Assembly (NCBI RefSeq): GCF_001611275.1
Contig: NZ_CP015080.1
Span: forward strand, 1,364,001-1,428,000
Origin: Desulfuromonas sp. DDH964
GTDB lineage: Bacteria > Desulfobacterota > Desulfuromonadia > Desulfuromonadales > DDH964
Direction of reading: 5' to 3'
DNA: 64,000 nt
Shown here: piece after piece, positions 7,580 through 16,527 of the stretch
Numbering within the stretch: position 1 is the first letter of the stretch
How the letters are laid out: each line of letters opens with the position of its first letter
Program-made: the position numbers and the translations under genes
Notes under the pieces: model-generated
The model's database searches: none
What the model was told of the DNA's origin: nothing
The model's input: the letters and a program-made list of their open reading frames with translations, nothing else

Positions 7580-8563
7580 TTATTTGCCGGCCGCGAGGGC
7601 GGCGTCGATCAGGTCTTTGCCGATGACGTCGTAGAACTCGGGGTAGATGGCCATCATCGCCTCCTGCCACGCTTTGCGCTGGGCCGGGGTGAGCTCGTGA
7701 ACGGTGGTCTTGCCCGATTCCTTGACTTTGGCCAGATAATCGAGGTCCATCTTCAGGGCGAGGTCGTTGCCGTACTGGGTCGCTTCCTTCATCGCCTGGG
7801 TGATCAGAGTCTTCTGCTGGTCGTTGAGTTTGCTCCAGAAGATCTTGTTGGTCACCACCAGGTAGCCGAGGTAGCCATGGTTCGACATGGTGAGATCGGA
7901 CTGCACCTCGTAGAACTTCTTGGTGTAGAAGTTGGACAGCGGATTTTCGCAGGCATCGACGACCCCCTGCTGCAGGGCGCTGTAGACCTCGGAGAAGGGG
8001 AGGACCTGGGGGTTGGCGTTGACCGCCTTGAACTGGGCTTCGAGGACCTTGGAGGACATGATACGGAATTTCAGCCCGGCCGCGTCGGCTGGCATGAGGA
8101 GCGGTTTGTTGGCGGAGAGCTGTTTGAAACCGCTGTCCCAGAAGGAGAGGCCGACCAGCCCTTTTTTGCCGACGGTATCCAGAATTTTCTGGCCGACTTC
8201 GCCGGCAAGAACCTTGTGCAGATGGTCGGCGTCGTTGAAGAGGAAGGGCAGGTCGACCAGCTGCAGGTTGGGGGCGAAGGAGGTGAACTTGGAGAAGCTC
8301 GGCGCCGCCATCTGCACGGCGTTGGTCATCAGCGGGGTCATGATATCCTTGTCGTCGAAGAGCGACGAGTTGGGATAGACTTCGACCTTGATCTCGCCGT
8401 TGGAGCGCTCCTCGACCAACTTCTTGAAGTACTCGGCCGCCTGCCCTTTGGGGGTGTCGACAGCGACTACGTGACTGAACTTGATGGTGATGGGGCCGGC
8501 GAAGGCCGGGGCGGCGGCCAGCAGGAGAACCAGCAGGCCGGCAAGGATTCCAAACTTACGCAT
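7580..8563 (-). CDS. dctP: DctP-family TRAP transporter solute-binding protein
   Basis: 327 residues with a clear signal peptide (LLVLLLAAAPAFAG, cleavage about residue 22). The mature protein starts ITIKFSHVVAVDTPKGQAA, as in C4-dicarboxylate-type binding proteins, and contains GLKFRIMSSKVLEAQ, the region that carries the conserved Arg making a salt bridge with the ligand carboxylate. It captures an organic acid in the periplasm for the DctQM permease encoded upstream in the same operon. AGGAGG lies before the ATG. The exact ligand (C4-dicarboxylate, lactate, pyruvate or another acid) cannot be read from sequence. Confidence 0.92.
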   Translation of the reverse strand: MRKFGILAGLLVLLLAAAPAFAGPITIKFSHVVAVDTPKGQAAEYFKKLVEERSNGEIKVEVYPNSSLFDDKDIMTPLMTNAVQMAAPSFSKFTSFAPNLQLVDLPFLFNDADHLHKVLAGEVGQKILDTVGKKGLVGLSFWDSGFKQLSANKPLLMPADAAGLKFRIMSSKVLEAQFKAVNANPQVLPFSEVYSALQQGVVDACENPLSNFYTKKFYEVQSDLTMSNHGYLGYLVVTNKIFWSKLNDQQKTLITQAMKEATQYGNDLALKMDLDYLAKVKESGKTTVHELTPAQRKAWQEAMMAIYPEFYDVIGKDLIDAALAAGK

Positions 8564-8665
8564 AGACTTTTTCCTCCTAAGGGTTGGGGGGGCTGGCCAG
8601 ATCGCGTACCAATGGCGAATCTGGGGCCAGTAGCCCGTTCTTGGTGCGATTGAATAACTTCGCGA

Positions 8666-9949
8666 TCAGCCGCCGTACATCAGGTTCGGCAGCCAGAGGG
8701 AGATGGCCGGGATATAGGTCAATATCAGCAGGCCGACCAGCAACACGAAGAACCAGGGGAGCGAAGCCTTGACCACTTCGCCCAGACTCAGGCCCGAAAT
8801 GCCGCTGGCAACAAAGAGGTTGAGCCCGACCGGCGGCGTGAGCATGCCGATCTCCATGTTGACGGTAACGATGACACCGAGATGGATCGGGTCGATGCCG
8901 AGCTGCATCGCCACCGGGAAGATGAGCGGGGCGATGATCATGATCAGGCTCGACGGCTCCATGAAGTTGCCGGCGAGCAGGAGCAGCAGGTTGACGAAGA
9001 CCAGGAACATGTATTTGCTCAGGTTCATGCCGATGATCCAGGCCGCCAGCTCCTGGGGGATCTGCTGGATGGTGAGCAGGTAGGCAAAGACCATGGCGTT
9101 GGCGATGATGAACATGATCATCGCCGCCGTCGAGGCGGAAGCCTTGATCACCTCGGGAATCTGCTTCCAGGAGAGATCCCGGTAGATGAACTTGACGACG
9201 AAGAAACCGTAGACGGCCGAGACCGCGGCCGCCTCGGTCGGGGTGAAGAGCCCGCCGTAGATGCCGCCGATGATGATGACCACCACCGCGAGGCCCCAGG
9301 AGGCGTCCTTGAAGGAGACCCAGATCTCCTTGCCGGAGGCGCGTTCGGTCTTCTTGAAGCCGGCGCGCCGCGCCGCAAGGTAGGTGACCAGCATCAGGCC
9401 GCCGCCGAGAAAAATGCCGGGGACCACTCCGGCCATGAAGAGGCGGCCGATCGACTGGTCGACGGTGACACCGTAGACGATCAGGACGATGGACGGTGGA
9501 ATGAGGATGCCGAGCGAGCCGGAGCAGACGATGGAGCCGACGGAAAAGGCGCTGCCGTAACCGTCGTCCTTGATGGCGCCCATCATGATCGAACCGATCG
9601 CCGCCACGGTGGCCGGCGAGGAGCCGCTGACTGCCGCAAAGATGATGCAGGCAAAGATCGCCGACATCGGCAGGCCGCCGGGGAGATGCCCGACCAGGGA
9701 GCGGGCAAAGCGGATGATGCGCTTCGCCGCCCCGCCCTGGGAGAGGAAGTTGCCGGCGAGAACGAAGAGCGGGATCGCCATCAGCGCGAATTTGTCGAGC
9801 GAGGTAAACATCTGCTGGGCGATGACCAGCGTCGGCTGGTCAGTGAAGAGGAGAATCACCGCCGTCGTGGACAGGCCGAGGGCGACCGCGATCGGTACGC
9901 CGATCAGGAGCAGGCTGAAGAGGAGGACAAAGAGAAGTAAGGTTGCCAT
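8666..9949 (-). CDS. dctM: TRAP transporter large permease, DctM type
   Basis: 427 residues, the usual length for DctM, with about 12 hydrophobic segments. Characteristic stretches include AIPLFVLAGNFLSQGG, VSGSSPATVAAIGS, GILIPPSI and TPPVGLNLF. This is the ion-coupled transport channel of the TRAP system. The gene starts 5 bases after the dctQ stop and precedes dctP by about 100 bases, so the order dctQ-dctM-dctP forms one operon. A GGAG lies 11 bases before the ATG, within the end of dctQ, consistent with coupled translation. Confidence 0.93.
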   Translation of the reverse strand: MATLLLFVLLFSLLLIGVPIAVALGLSTTAVILLFTDQPTLVIAQQMFTSLDKFALMAIPLFVLAGNFLSQGGAAKRIIRFARSLVGHLPGGLPMSAIFACIIFAAVSGSSPATVAAIGSIMMGAIKDDGYGSAFSVGSIVCSGSLGILIPPSIVLIVYGVTVDQSIGRLFMAGVVPGIFLGGGLMLVTYLAARRAGFKKTERASGKEIWVSFKDASWGLAVVVIIIGGIYGGLFTPTEAAAVSAVYGFFVVKFIYRDLSWKQIPEVIKASASTAAMIMFIIANAMVFAYLLTIQQIPQELAAWIIGMNLSKYMFLVFVNLLLLLAGNFMEPSSLIMIIAPLIFPVAMQLGIDPIHLGVIVTVNMEIGMLTPPVGLNLFVASGISGLSLGEVVKASLPWFFVLLVGLLILTYIPAISLWLPNLMYGG

Positions 9950-9954
9950 AGCGG

Positions 9955-10467
9955 TTAATGCTCCTTCATGACCATGTCATAGCTGAATTGATCGCCCGGG
10001 ACCCGCAGGGTCTTGATCAGCTTGAGCAGGACCTGGTAGGAGGCGATCGACATCGCAATCGGTACGCAGATGTAGATAATCCAGTAGGAGATCTCGAGGT
10101 CGACCGAGGTCATTCCCATCATGTGGTTGAAGACAACGAAGTCGTAGCCCCAGAAGATCAGGCAGATCAGGTAGCCGAGGACGATGGTCAGGCTGCAGGA
10201 GAGGACCCACTTGGCCACGCGTGGCGGCAAGGCCTGGATCAGGATGGTGACGCCGAGATGCATGCCGATCTTGAAGCCGTAGGCGGCGCCGAACAGGGCC
10301 GACCAGATAAAGAGGTAGGAGGTCGCCTCTCCGGCCCAGGTCAGGGACATGTTGAAGCAGTAACGCAGCACCACGTTGACGAATGCCACCAGGGTGGCCG
10401 CCGACATGGTGACGGTCATCACCAGTGTGCTGAAGATCTCCAGGTAGCGGTCAAGTTTTTCAAACAT
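9955..10467 (-). CDS. dctQ: TRAP transporter small permease, DctQ type
   Basis: 170 residues with four hydrophobic segments, matching the four-helix DctQ family. The motif RYCFNMSLTWAGEATSYLF is the typical segment around the conserved WxxE/WAEE-like position. It partners the large permease encoded directly downstream. It is the first gene of the dctQMP operon, with a 539-base intergenic region upstream. No adjacent sensor or regulator gene is present, so control of the operon is unknown. Confidence 0.9.
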   Translation of the reverse strand: MFEKLDRYLEIFSTLVMTVTMSAATLVAFVNVVLRYCFNMSLTWAGEATSYLFIWSALFGAAYGFKIGMHLGVTILIQALPPRVAKWVLSCSLTIVLGYLICLIFWGYDFVVFNHMMGMTSVDLEISYWIIYICVPIAMSIASYQVLLKLIKTLRVPGDQFSYDMVMKEH

Positions 10468-10843
10468 GATTTGCTTCCCATTCTAGAATTAGGGGGGCGC
10501 CGGACTCGATATGATGTTCTGCCGACTTTCGTGGGTTAGTTTCCTTTTTTCAGGCCTTTGGCATCAGGGCCGGATCGGACGCTGCTGTATTCCGCGCAAA
10601 ATGGAACGCCATTCTAAAGTGCCTGGCGGGGGGTGCTATACGCAAAGAGGATGCCAGGGGTAAAAAACCTTTTCATCCTCTGGGGGTGCATTGAAAAAGT
10701 AAACGATGTCGGTCTGTTCCGGTTGCGACCCGGGGTGGTCTCCGGGATGAGGAAGGGTGGAAATCGGCCCAATCTGGCCAAAATTGGCCAGCGGCCGCCT
10801 TGTCTCGCCGTTGCCCCCTTTTAATCAAAAGTTGGGTTCAATT

Positions 10844-10911
10844 CCCCGCAGCTTGCTGGGCGATTTTTACTAAGGGTGTAGGCTGTTGATACCCCGTAGC
10901 TTGCTGCGGGG
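10844..10911. repeat. Two copies of a CCCCGYAGCTTGCTG hairpin repeat
   Basis: The first copy (10844-10861) reads CCCCGCAGCTTGCTGGG; the second (10892-10911) is a perfect hairpin with CTTG at its tip. The copies are about 30 bases apart in the same orientation. They look like a REP-type or transposon-end element rather than a terminator, because no T-run follows. Confidence 0.5.
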
Positions 10912-10940
10912 TAGTTCATTCCTGGAGATGTGTTAACTGC

Positions 10941-10969
10941 TTGACAATCTGGATGGGGTTTTTGAAGAT
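10941..10969 (+). promoter_or_regulatory. Possible ispE promoter
   Basis: A consensus TTGACA (10941-10946) is followed after 17 bp by a weak -10 (GAAGAT, 10964-10969), about 38 bases before the ispE start codon. Confidence 0.3.
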
Positions 10970-11006
10970 GACCGCTGGTGGCGGTTGTGCACTTCAGGAG
11001 AATTCA

Positions 11007-11867
11007 ATGCGGCAAACCTTTCTGGCTCCGGCCAAAGTCAACCTCTGTCTCCATGTTCTCGGCAAGCGTGCGGACGGCTACCACGACCTGTTGATGCTGA
11101 TGCAGCGCATCACCCTCTTCGACCGCGTGGAGATCGCGGTCGCTCCCGCCCCGGATCTCGCCGTCGACTGCGTCGGGGTTCCCCTGGCTGCGGGGGAGGA
11201 GAACCTTGCCGCCCGTGCCGCGCGGCTCTTGCTCAGCCATGTCGGATTAAAGGGGCGAGTGACGATTGCCATCGACAAGCAGATCCCGGTCGCTGCGGGA
11301 CTTGGCGGCGGTTCTTCCGACGCGGCCGCCGTGCTGCTCGGGCTTAACCGGATGCTCGGTCTTGGCGTTTCGAACGAAGCGCTACGGGTGTTGGGGCGTC
11401 AGCTCGGTGCGGACGTGCCGTTCTTTGTACTGGAACGCCAGGCCTGGGCCGAGGGGGTCGGCGACCTCCTGGAGCCGACCCCGGGGTTGCCGCCGGTTTC
11501 CTACCTGCTGGTCAACCCCAGAATCGCGGTTTCTACGGCCTGGGTCTACGGAAATTTGGGGTTGACACGTCCTGGCGATGTGGCTAAACTGCGCAAGTTT
11601 CCCAAGACGCCGGCAGAACTGGTGCGTCTGCTGCACAACGATCTGGAGCAGGTCACCGTTGGGCGCTATCCGGAGCTGGCCACCATCAAGGCGCAGCTGG
11701 TCGGGCTCGGTGCCGATGGCGCCCTGATGAGCGGTAGCGGCCCGACCCTGTTCGGCCTTTTTACCGACCCGACTGCGGCCCGACGGGCCAAGGAAATTCT
11801 GCAGGCGACACCGGGGTGGCGGGTCTTCCTGGTGGAGCCGTTGGCGGACGGGCCGGCGCAAGTTTAG
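11007..11867 (+). CDS. ispE: 4-diphosphocytidyl-2-C-methyl-D-erythritol kinase
   Basis: 286 residues, the standard length. It is a GHMP kinase: the N-terminal LAPAKVNLCLHVLGKR opens the family and GLGGGSSDAAA (about residues 98-108) is the ATP-binding loop; a C-terminal GSGPTLFGLF completes the set. The enzyme phosphorylates CDP-methylerythritol in the non-mevalonate isoprenoid pathway. AGGAG lies 7 bases before the ATG at 11007, which is preferred over an upstream in-frame ATG. tRNA-Gln and prs follow closely, a common arrangement in related bacteria. Confidence 0.95.
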   Translation: MRQTFLAPAKVNLCLHVLGKRADGYHDLLMLMQRITLFDRVEIAVAPAPDLAVDCVGVPLAAGEENLAARAARLLLSHVGLKGRVTIAIDKQIPVAAGLGGGSSDAAAVLLGLNRMLGLGVSNEALRVLGRQLGADVPFFVLERQAWAEGVGDLLEPTPGLPPVSYLLVNPRIAVSTAWVYGNLGLTRPGDVAKLRKFPKTPAELVRLLHNDLEQVTVGRYPELATIKAQLVGLGADGALMSGSGPTLFGLFTDPTAARRAKEILQATPGWRVFLVEPLADGPAQV

Positions 11868-11881
11868 CAGGCAGGTTTATT

Positions 11882-11956
11882 TGGGGCGTCGCCAAGCGGT
11901 AAGGCACCGGATTTTGATTCCGGCATTCCCAGGTTCGAATCCTGGCGCCCCAGCCA
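11882..11956 (+). tRNA. tRNA-Gln (anticodon TTG), CCA encoded
   Basis: A complete cloverleaf can be drawn: 7-bp acceptor stem TGGGGCG/CGCCCCA, D-arm GCCAAGCGGTAAGGC, anticodon stem CCGGA/TCCGG with loop TTTTGAT (anticodon TTG at 11914-11916), and T-arm CCAGG-TTCGAAT-CCTGG. The discriminator base is G and the CCA end is encoded in the gene. It lies between ispE and prs. Confidence 0.96.
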
Positions 11957-12099
11957 TTCACGCCGGGCGGCCTCTTCGTAACGCTGACTTCCGGCCGTCT
12001 GCAATTAAGATTCAGCAAACTCCAGAACCGCCCCCCTTCCGGTTAGGTCATGGGTGTTCCATGGCCTACTGGTTTTTCGTGTGAAACAGACCAGGAGAC

Positions 12100-13041
12100 G
12101 TGGTGGAAAAGATCAGGATTTTTTCGGGTAATTCGAACGTCCCGCTGGCCAGCGAGATTTGCGCCTGTCTGGGGGTGCCCCTGGCCAAGGCCAAGGTGCG
12201 CAACTTTTCCGATGGCGAAATCATGGTCGAGATCGGCGAAAACGTTCGCGGCCGTGACGTCTATGTGATCCAGTCGACCTGCGAGCCCTCCAACAACAAC
12301 CTGATGGAGCTGCTGGTCATGGTGGACGCGCTGAAGCGTGCCTCGGCGGCGCGCATCACTGCAGTCATGCCTTATTTCGGTTATGCGCGCCAGGACCGCA
12401 AGGTGGCGCCACGAACTCCGATTACCAGTAAACTGGTCGCCGACCTGATCGCTACGGCCGGCACTGACCGTGTGCTGACCATGGATCTCCACGCCGGCCA
12501 GATCCAGGGCTTTTTCAATATCCCGGTCGATCACCTCTATGCCGCTCCGGTCATGCTTGCCGACATCAAGGAGAACAACAGCAGCCGCCTGGTTGTTGTC
12601 TCCCCCGATGCCGGCGGTACCGAACGGGCGCGGGCTTTTGCCAAGCGCCTCGACGCCGGTCTGGCGATCATCGACAAACGACGCAGCGGGCCCAACGTTT
12701 CCGAGGTCATGCATATCATCGGGGATGTCGAAGGGGAGGTCTGCCTGATCGTCGATGATATGATCGACACGGCCGGAACCCTCTGCCAGGCGGCCAAGGC
12801 CCTCAAGGAGAAGGGGGCGAAGGAGGTTTTCGCCTGTGCAACCCACGCGGTCCTGTCGGGGCCGGCGCTGGAGCGGATCAACGAGAGCTGTCTGCGGGAG
12901 GTGGTGATCACCAACACCATCCCGACCACGGAGAAGATCGCGATCTGCCCCAAGCTGCGCTCTTTGTCGGTTGCCGGCCTGCTGGCCGAGGCGATCAAGC
13001 GCATCAATAGCGACGAGTCGGTCAGCTCGCTCTTTGTTTAG
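12100..13041 (+). CDS. prs: Ribose-phosphate pyrophosphokinase
   Basis: 313 residues, typical of class I PRPP synthases. It makes phosphoribosyl pyrophosphate from ribose 5-phosphate and ATP for nucleotide, histidine, tryptophan and NAD synthesis. Recognisable segments are [16 protein letters not shown] (about 36-51), YARQDRKV, the catalytic [11 protein letters not shown] (about 129-139) and the PRPP-binding loop [11 protein letters not shown] (about 218-228). Two consecutive GTG codons (12100, 12103) could start it; AGGAG lies just upstream, so the difference is one residue. rplY and pth follow in the same direction. Confidence 0.96.
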   Translation: MVEKIRIFSGNSNVPLASEICACLGVPLAKAKVRNFSDGEIMVEIGENVRGRDVYVIQSTCEPSNNNLMELLVMVDALKRASAARITAVMPYFGYARQDRKVAPRTPITSKLVADLIATAGTDRVLTMDLHAGQIQGFFNIPVDHLYAAPVMLADIKENNSSRLVVVSPDAGGTERARAFAKRLDAGLAIIDKRRSGPNVSEVMHIIGDVEGEVCLIVDDMIDTAGTLCQAAKALKEKGAKEVFACATHAVLSGPALERINESCLREVVITNTIPTTEKIAICPKLRSLSVAGLLAEAIKRINSDESVSSLFV

Positions 13042-13080
13042 CGACCGATAAGGTCACCTGGATTTTCAAACACCGATCGC

Positions 13081-13098
13081 CGACCGGAACGCCGGTCG
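13081..13098 (+). other. GC-rich hairpin in the leader of rplY
   Basis: A 7-bp perfect stem (CGACCGG/CCGGTCG) with an AACG loop lies about 20 bases before the rplY start and its ribosome-binding site. No T-run follows, so it is more likely an mRNA structure than a terminator. Confidence 0.35.
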
Positions 13099-13119
13099 CA
13101 AGTTGAATGGAGGATAGCT

Positions 13120-13728
13120 ATGGCCCAATCGAATCTCAACGTCACCCTGCGCGCCGATCTCGGCAAGGGCGGGGCGCGCGCTGCCCGCCGCCAGGGGCTG
13201 GTCCCGGCCGTTGTTTATGGCAAGGGGCTGGAGCCCTGCGCCGTCAACGTCGAACCGAAAGCCCTGAAGCAGGCGATTGCCACCGAGGCAGGCTGGAACA
13301 CGCTGATCACCCTGTCCGGGGAGGGCCCCTTCAATGGCCGCGTGGTGATCCTCAAGGATCTCCAGGTCAGCGCCATTCGCCGCGAAGCGCAGCATGCCGA
13401 CTTCCAGGTCATCGACCTGACCAAGAAGGTTCACGTCATGGTACCGGTCCACCCGATCGGCAAATCCGCCGGGGAAAAAGCCGGTGGCAACCTGCAGGTG
13501 ATCCGGCATGAGCTCGAGGTGGTCTGTCTGCCGACCGCGATTCCGGCTTCCATCGATGTCGATGTGGCCCATCTCGCCATCGGCGACGTGCTGCATGTCG
13601 CCGACCTGGTGGTGCCGGCGGGGGTCGAAATCCCCCACGAAGTCAACTTCACGGTAATCACCGTCACTGGTCACAAGGAAGAGGCCGAAGAAGTGACGGA
13701 GGGTGCCGAGGAAGTCGCGGCGGAGTGA
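13120..13728 (+). CDS. rplY: 50S ribosomal protein L25 (CTC form)
   Basis: 202 residues, the longer two-domain CTC/TL5 form: an N-terminal 5S-rRNA-binding L25 domain (about 1-95, starting NVTLRADLGKGGARAARRQG) plus a C-terminal beta domain (about 100-185). The tail is acidic (residues 187-202, Glu-rich), as in many relatives. GGAGG precedes the ATG. It lies between prs and pth, a widely conserved order. Confidence 0.95.
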   Translation: MAQSNLNVTLRADLGKGGARAARRQGLVPAVVYGKGLEPCAVNVEPKALKQAIATEAGWNTLITLSGEGPFNGRVVILKDLQVSAIRREAQHADFQVIDLTKKVHVMVPVHPIGKSAGEKAGGNLQVIRHELEVVCLPTAIPASIDVDVAHLAIGDVLHVADLVVPAGVEIPHEVNFTVITVTGHKEEAEEVTEGAEEVAAE

Positions 13729-13738
13729 GTCGTCACCG

Positions 13739-14320
13739 ATGATGCTGGTCGCCGGCCTCGGTAATCCTGGGGAACGCTACGCGGCGACGCGTCACAATGT
13801 CGGTTTCATGGTCGTCCAGCGGCTCGCTGCCGCCCACGGCTTGGCCCTGAAAAAGAAGGGGCACCAGGGAGTGTATGGCACCGGCCGGATCGCCGGGATT
13901 GAAGCGACCCTGCTGCTCCCCCTGACCTTCATGAATCTCAGCGGTGCCAGCGTCGGCTCGGCATGCAAATCCCTCGGCGTCGAACCGGGGGATTTGATTG
14001 TGGTCCACGACGAGATCGATCTCCCCTTTGGCGCCTTGCGTATCAAGGCCGGTGGCGGGCATGGCGGTCACAACGGGCTGCGCTCGATCTGCGGCAATCT
14101 TGGCAGTGGCGAGTTTTTGCGCCTGCGCATCGGCGTCGGCCGGCCGCCGCAGGGCGGGGATGTCGCCGGCTACGTACTCAACCCCTTTTCCGCCCGGGAG
14201 CGGGGTGAGCTCGACCAGGTGCTGGCGGCGGGAGTCGCAGCTCTGGAAACGCTGCTGGTCCGCGGAGCGGCGGCGGCCATGAACGAATTCAATAACCGGG
14301 CTTTTGCCAGCCCGGACTAA
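13739..14320 (+). CDS. pth: Peptidyl-tRNA hydrolase
   Basis: 193 residues. It releases tRNA from stalled peptidyl-tRNA. The start [21 protein letters not shown] holds the family signature with the catalytic His; LTFMNLSG and HDEIDLPFG (with the catalytic-network Asp), then [13 protein letters not shown] complete the active site. Tandem ATG codons at 13739 and 13742 are both possible; the nearest Shine-Dalgarno-like GGAG is about 13 bases upstream inside the end of rplY. It is probably cotranscribed with prs and rplY. Confidence 0.95.
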   Translation: MMLVAGLGNPGERYAATRHNVGFMVVQRLAAAHGLALKKKGHQGVYGTGRIAGIEATLLLPLTFMNLSGASVGSACKSLGVEPGDLIVVHDEIDLPFGALRIKAGGGHGGHNGLRSICGNLGSGEFLRLRIGVGRPPQGGDVAGYVLNPFSARERGELDQVLAAGVAALETLLVRGAAAAMNEFNNRAFASPD

Positions 14321-14358
14321 TTCAAACCGAGACGGAACAGAGAGGGAAGGAACTGACC

Positions 14359-16401
14359 ATGGAACTGCAGATGTTTGCACCAATCCTGGGGGTGATCGGC
14401 TTTGCCATCGCGCTGGTGATCTACACGGTGATCAAGGCCCAGCCGATCGGCAACGACAAGATGAAGGAAATTTCCGAGGCGATTCATGCCGGTGCCATGG
14501 CGTTTTTACGCCGCGAGTACACCGTGCTGGCCGGGTTCATCGTCCTGGTCTTCTTCCTCATCCTGCTGGCGATGGGCTTCCAGACCGCGATCGCCTTCGT
14601 CGGCGGCGCGCTCTGCTCGATGCTCTGCGGTTTCATCGGCATGAAGGCCGCGACCCGCGCCAATGTCCGCACCGCCGAGGCGGCGCGGACCTCCGGCCAG
14701 GGTTCGGCCCTGATGGTTGCTTTCAACGGCGGCGCGGTCATGGGCCTGGCGGTCGCCTCCATGGGCCTGATCGGCGTCGGTATCGCCTATATCGTTTTCG
14801 GTGGTGATCCGGCCACTGCCCAGTACATCAACGGCTTCGCCATGGGCGCCTCCTCCATCGCCCTCTTCGCCCGCGTCGGTGGCGGCATCTATACCAAGGC
14901 CGCGGACGTCGGCGCCGACCTCGTCGGCAAGGTCGAGGCCGGAATCCCCGAGGACGATCCCCGCAACCCCGGCGTCATCGCCGACAACGTCGGTGACTGC
15001 GTCGGCGACACCGCCGGCATGGGCGCCGATATCTTCGAGTCCTACGTCGGTTCGATCATCGCCACTATCGCCATCGGCGCTACCGCCGGCGCCGGCCTGA
15101 TGAGCACCCTCGCCGGAGCTCCGGTCGAGGTCGGCTCCGACCTGTTCAAGCTGACCCAGGCCAACGCCATGCTGCTGCCGCTGGTGCTGGCCATGGCCGG
15201 TCTGATCTTCTCCCTGATCGGCGTCGGTTCGATGAAGTTTCTCAAGGGGATCGATCCGGCGGCCGCCCTGCGCTACACCACCTTCGTTGCCGCCGGCCTC
15301 TTCCTGGTCGCGACCTTCTTCATCACCCGCGCCATGCACATCAGCAACGGGGTCTTCTGGGCGGTCCTCGCCGGTACCCTGGCCGGCATCGCCATTGGCC
15401 TGGTGACCGAGTATTACACCGCCGCCGCCCCGGTCTCCCGCATTGCCGAGGCGAGCAAGACCGGGCCGGCGACCAACATCATCCACGGTCTCGCGGTCGG
15501 TCTTGAAAGCACCGCCGGTCCGATCCTGATTATCTGCGTCGGTATCTTCGTCGCCAACCACTTCGCCGGTCTCTACGGCATCGGTATCGCTGCGGTCGGC
15601 ATGCTCGCCACCGTTGGCGTCACCATGACCGTCGATGCCTACGGGCCGATCGCCGACAACGCCGGCGGGATCTCGGAGATGGCCGGTCTCGGACCGGAAG
15701 TCCGCAAGATCACCGACGGCCTCGACGCCATCGGCAACACCACCGCCGCTGTCGGCAAGGGTTTCGCCATCGGTTCCGCCGCCCTCACCGCCCTGGCGCT
15801 CTTTTCGGCCTATGCAACGGCGGTCAAGCTGGAGACCATCAACCTCATCAACCCCCGCGTCGTCATCGGCCTCTTCATCGGCGGCGCCCTGCCGTTCTTC
15901 ATCGGCGCTTTGACCATGACCAGCGTCGGTCGTGCCGCCGGCAAGATGGTCGATGAAATCCGTCGCCAGTTCCGGGAAATCCCGGGCCTGCTCGAAGGGA
16001 AGGAAGGGGTCAAGCCGGAGCCGGAAAAATGTGTCGACATTTCGGCCCGCGCCGCGCTGCGCGAAATGGTCCTGCCTGGCATGGTCGCGGTCATCGCGCC
16101 GGTGCTGGTCGGCTTCCTGCTGCAGAAAGAAGCCCTCGGCGGCATGCTCGCCGGTGCGACCCTGGCCGGCGTGCTGCTGGCGCTGATGATGTCCAACGGT
16201 GGCGGCGCCTGGGACAACGCCAAGAAATATATCGAGAAGGGCGAACTGGCCGGCGAGAAGAAGGGGGGCGAGGCCCACAAGGCGGCCGTGGTCGGAGATA
16301 CCGTCGGCGACCCCTTCAAGGACACTTCGGGCCCGGCGATGAACATCCTCATCAAGCTGATGAGCGTCGTCTCCCTGGTTATCGCGCCGCTGCTGGTCTG
16401 A
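14359..16401 (+). CDS. hppA: Membrane-bound ion-translocating pyrophosphatase (potassium-dependent type)
   Basis: 680 residues with about 16 membrane segments. Pyrophosphate hydrolysis drives proton and/or sodium export. The substrate-binding motif [13 protein letters not shown] (about 183-195) and acidic motif [16 protein letters not shown] are present, as is [14 protein letters not shown] near the C-terminus. In the region that separates the two classes it reads [10 protein letters not shown] (about 459-468), with Ala rather than Lys, which marks the potassium-dependent class. Whether it pumps protons, sodium or both cannot be decided by eye. A GGAA-type ribosome-binding site precedes the ATG, and a strong hairpin follows the gene. 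Confidence 0.95.
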   Translation: MELQMFAPILGVIGFAIALVIYTVIKAQPIGNDKMKEISEAIHAGAMAFLRREYTVLAGFIVLVFFLILLAMGFQTAIAFVGGALCSMLCGFIGMKAATRANVRTAEAARTSGQGSALMVAFNGGAVMGLAVASMGLIGVGIAYIVFGGDPATAQYINGFAMGASSIALFARVGGGIYTKAADVGADLVGKVEAGIPEDDPRNPGVIADNVGDCVGDTAGMGADIFESYVGSIIATIAIGATAGAGLMSTLAGAPVEVGSDLFKLTQANAMLLPLVLAMAGLIFSLIGVGSMKFLKGIDPAAALRYTTFVAAGLFLVATFFITRAMHISNGVFWAVLAGTLAGIAIGLVTEYYTAAAPVSRIAEASKTGPATNIIHGLAVGLESTAGPILIICVGIFVANHFAGLYGIGIAAVGMLATVGVTMTVDAYGPIADNAGGISEMAGLGPEVRKITDGLDAIGNTTAAVGKGFAIGSAALTALALFSAYATAVKLETINLINPRVVIGLFIGGALPFFIGALTMTSVGRAAGKMVDEIRRQFREIPGLLEGKEGVKPEPEKCVDISARAALREMVLPGMVAVIAPVLVGFLLQKEALGGMLAGATLAGVLLALMMSNGGGAWDNAKKYIEKGELAGEKKGGEAHKAAVVGDTVGDPFKDTSGPAMNILIKLMSVVSLVIAPLLV

Positions 16402-16422
16402 TCGGCAGCAGCTAATGCTGTG

Positions 16423-16458
16423 ACATCGATAGCCGGGGCTTGCCCCGGCTATCGATGT
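16423..16458 (+). terminator. Hairpin after hppA
   Basis: A perfect 16-bp stem (16423-16438 with 16443-16458) and a CTTG loop lie 22 bases past the hppA stop. The following bases are only mildly T-rich, so termination may be partial. Confidence 0.6.
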
Positions 16459-16527
16459 TCTGGCCTCCAGCCCACTCGGCACAGGGGGGCGGGTTCCCCC
16501 TCACTCCAGACGGATCACGGTCTTCCC

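Larger units (their letters stand above)
10468..11006. other. 539-base intergenic region between dctQ and ispE
   Basis: Divergent genes flank this region, so promoters for both are expected. I see no convincing gene; a 63-codon frame at 10633-10824 lacks a ribosome-binding site and family resemblance. The notable content is a pair of related GC hairpins (10844-10861, 10892-10911) and a possible ispE promoter at 10941. Confidence 0.6.

Noticed and set aside
7534..8663. Search for sigma-54 (-24/-12) promoters near the TRAP operons and the two-component genes
   Set aside because: I found no GG/GC pair with the right spacing close to consensus upstream of dctQ, dusB or the TAXI gene, so none is reported.
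10633..10824. A 63-codon frame between dctQ and ispE
   Set aside because: No ribosome-binding site and no recognisable features; the region is better explained as control sequence.
14506..16482. A 658-codon minus-strand open frame opposite hppA
   Set aside because: It mirrors the pyrophosphatase gene and consists of His/Asp/Gly-rich low-complexity sequence; GC-rich codon bias removes stops on the opposite strand.
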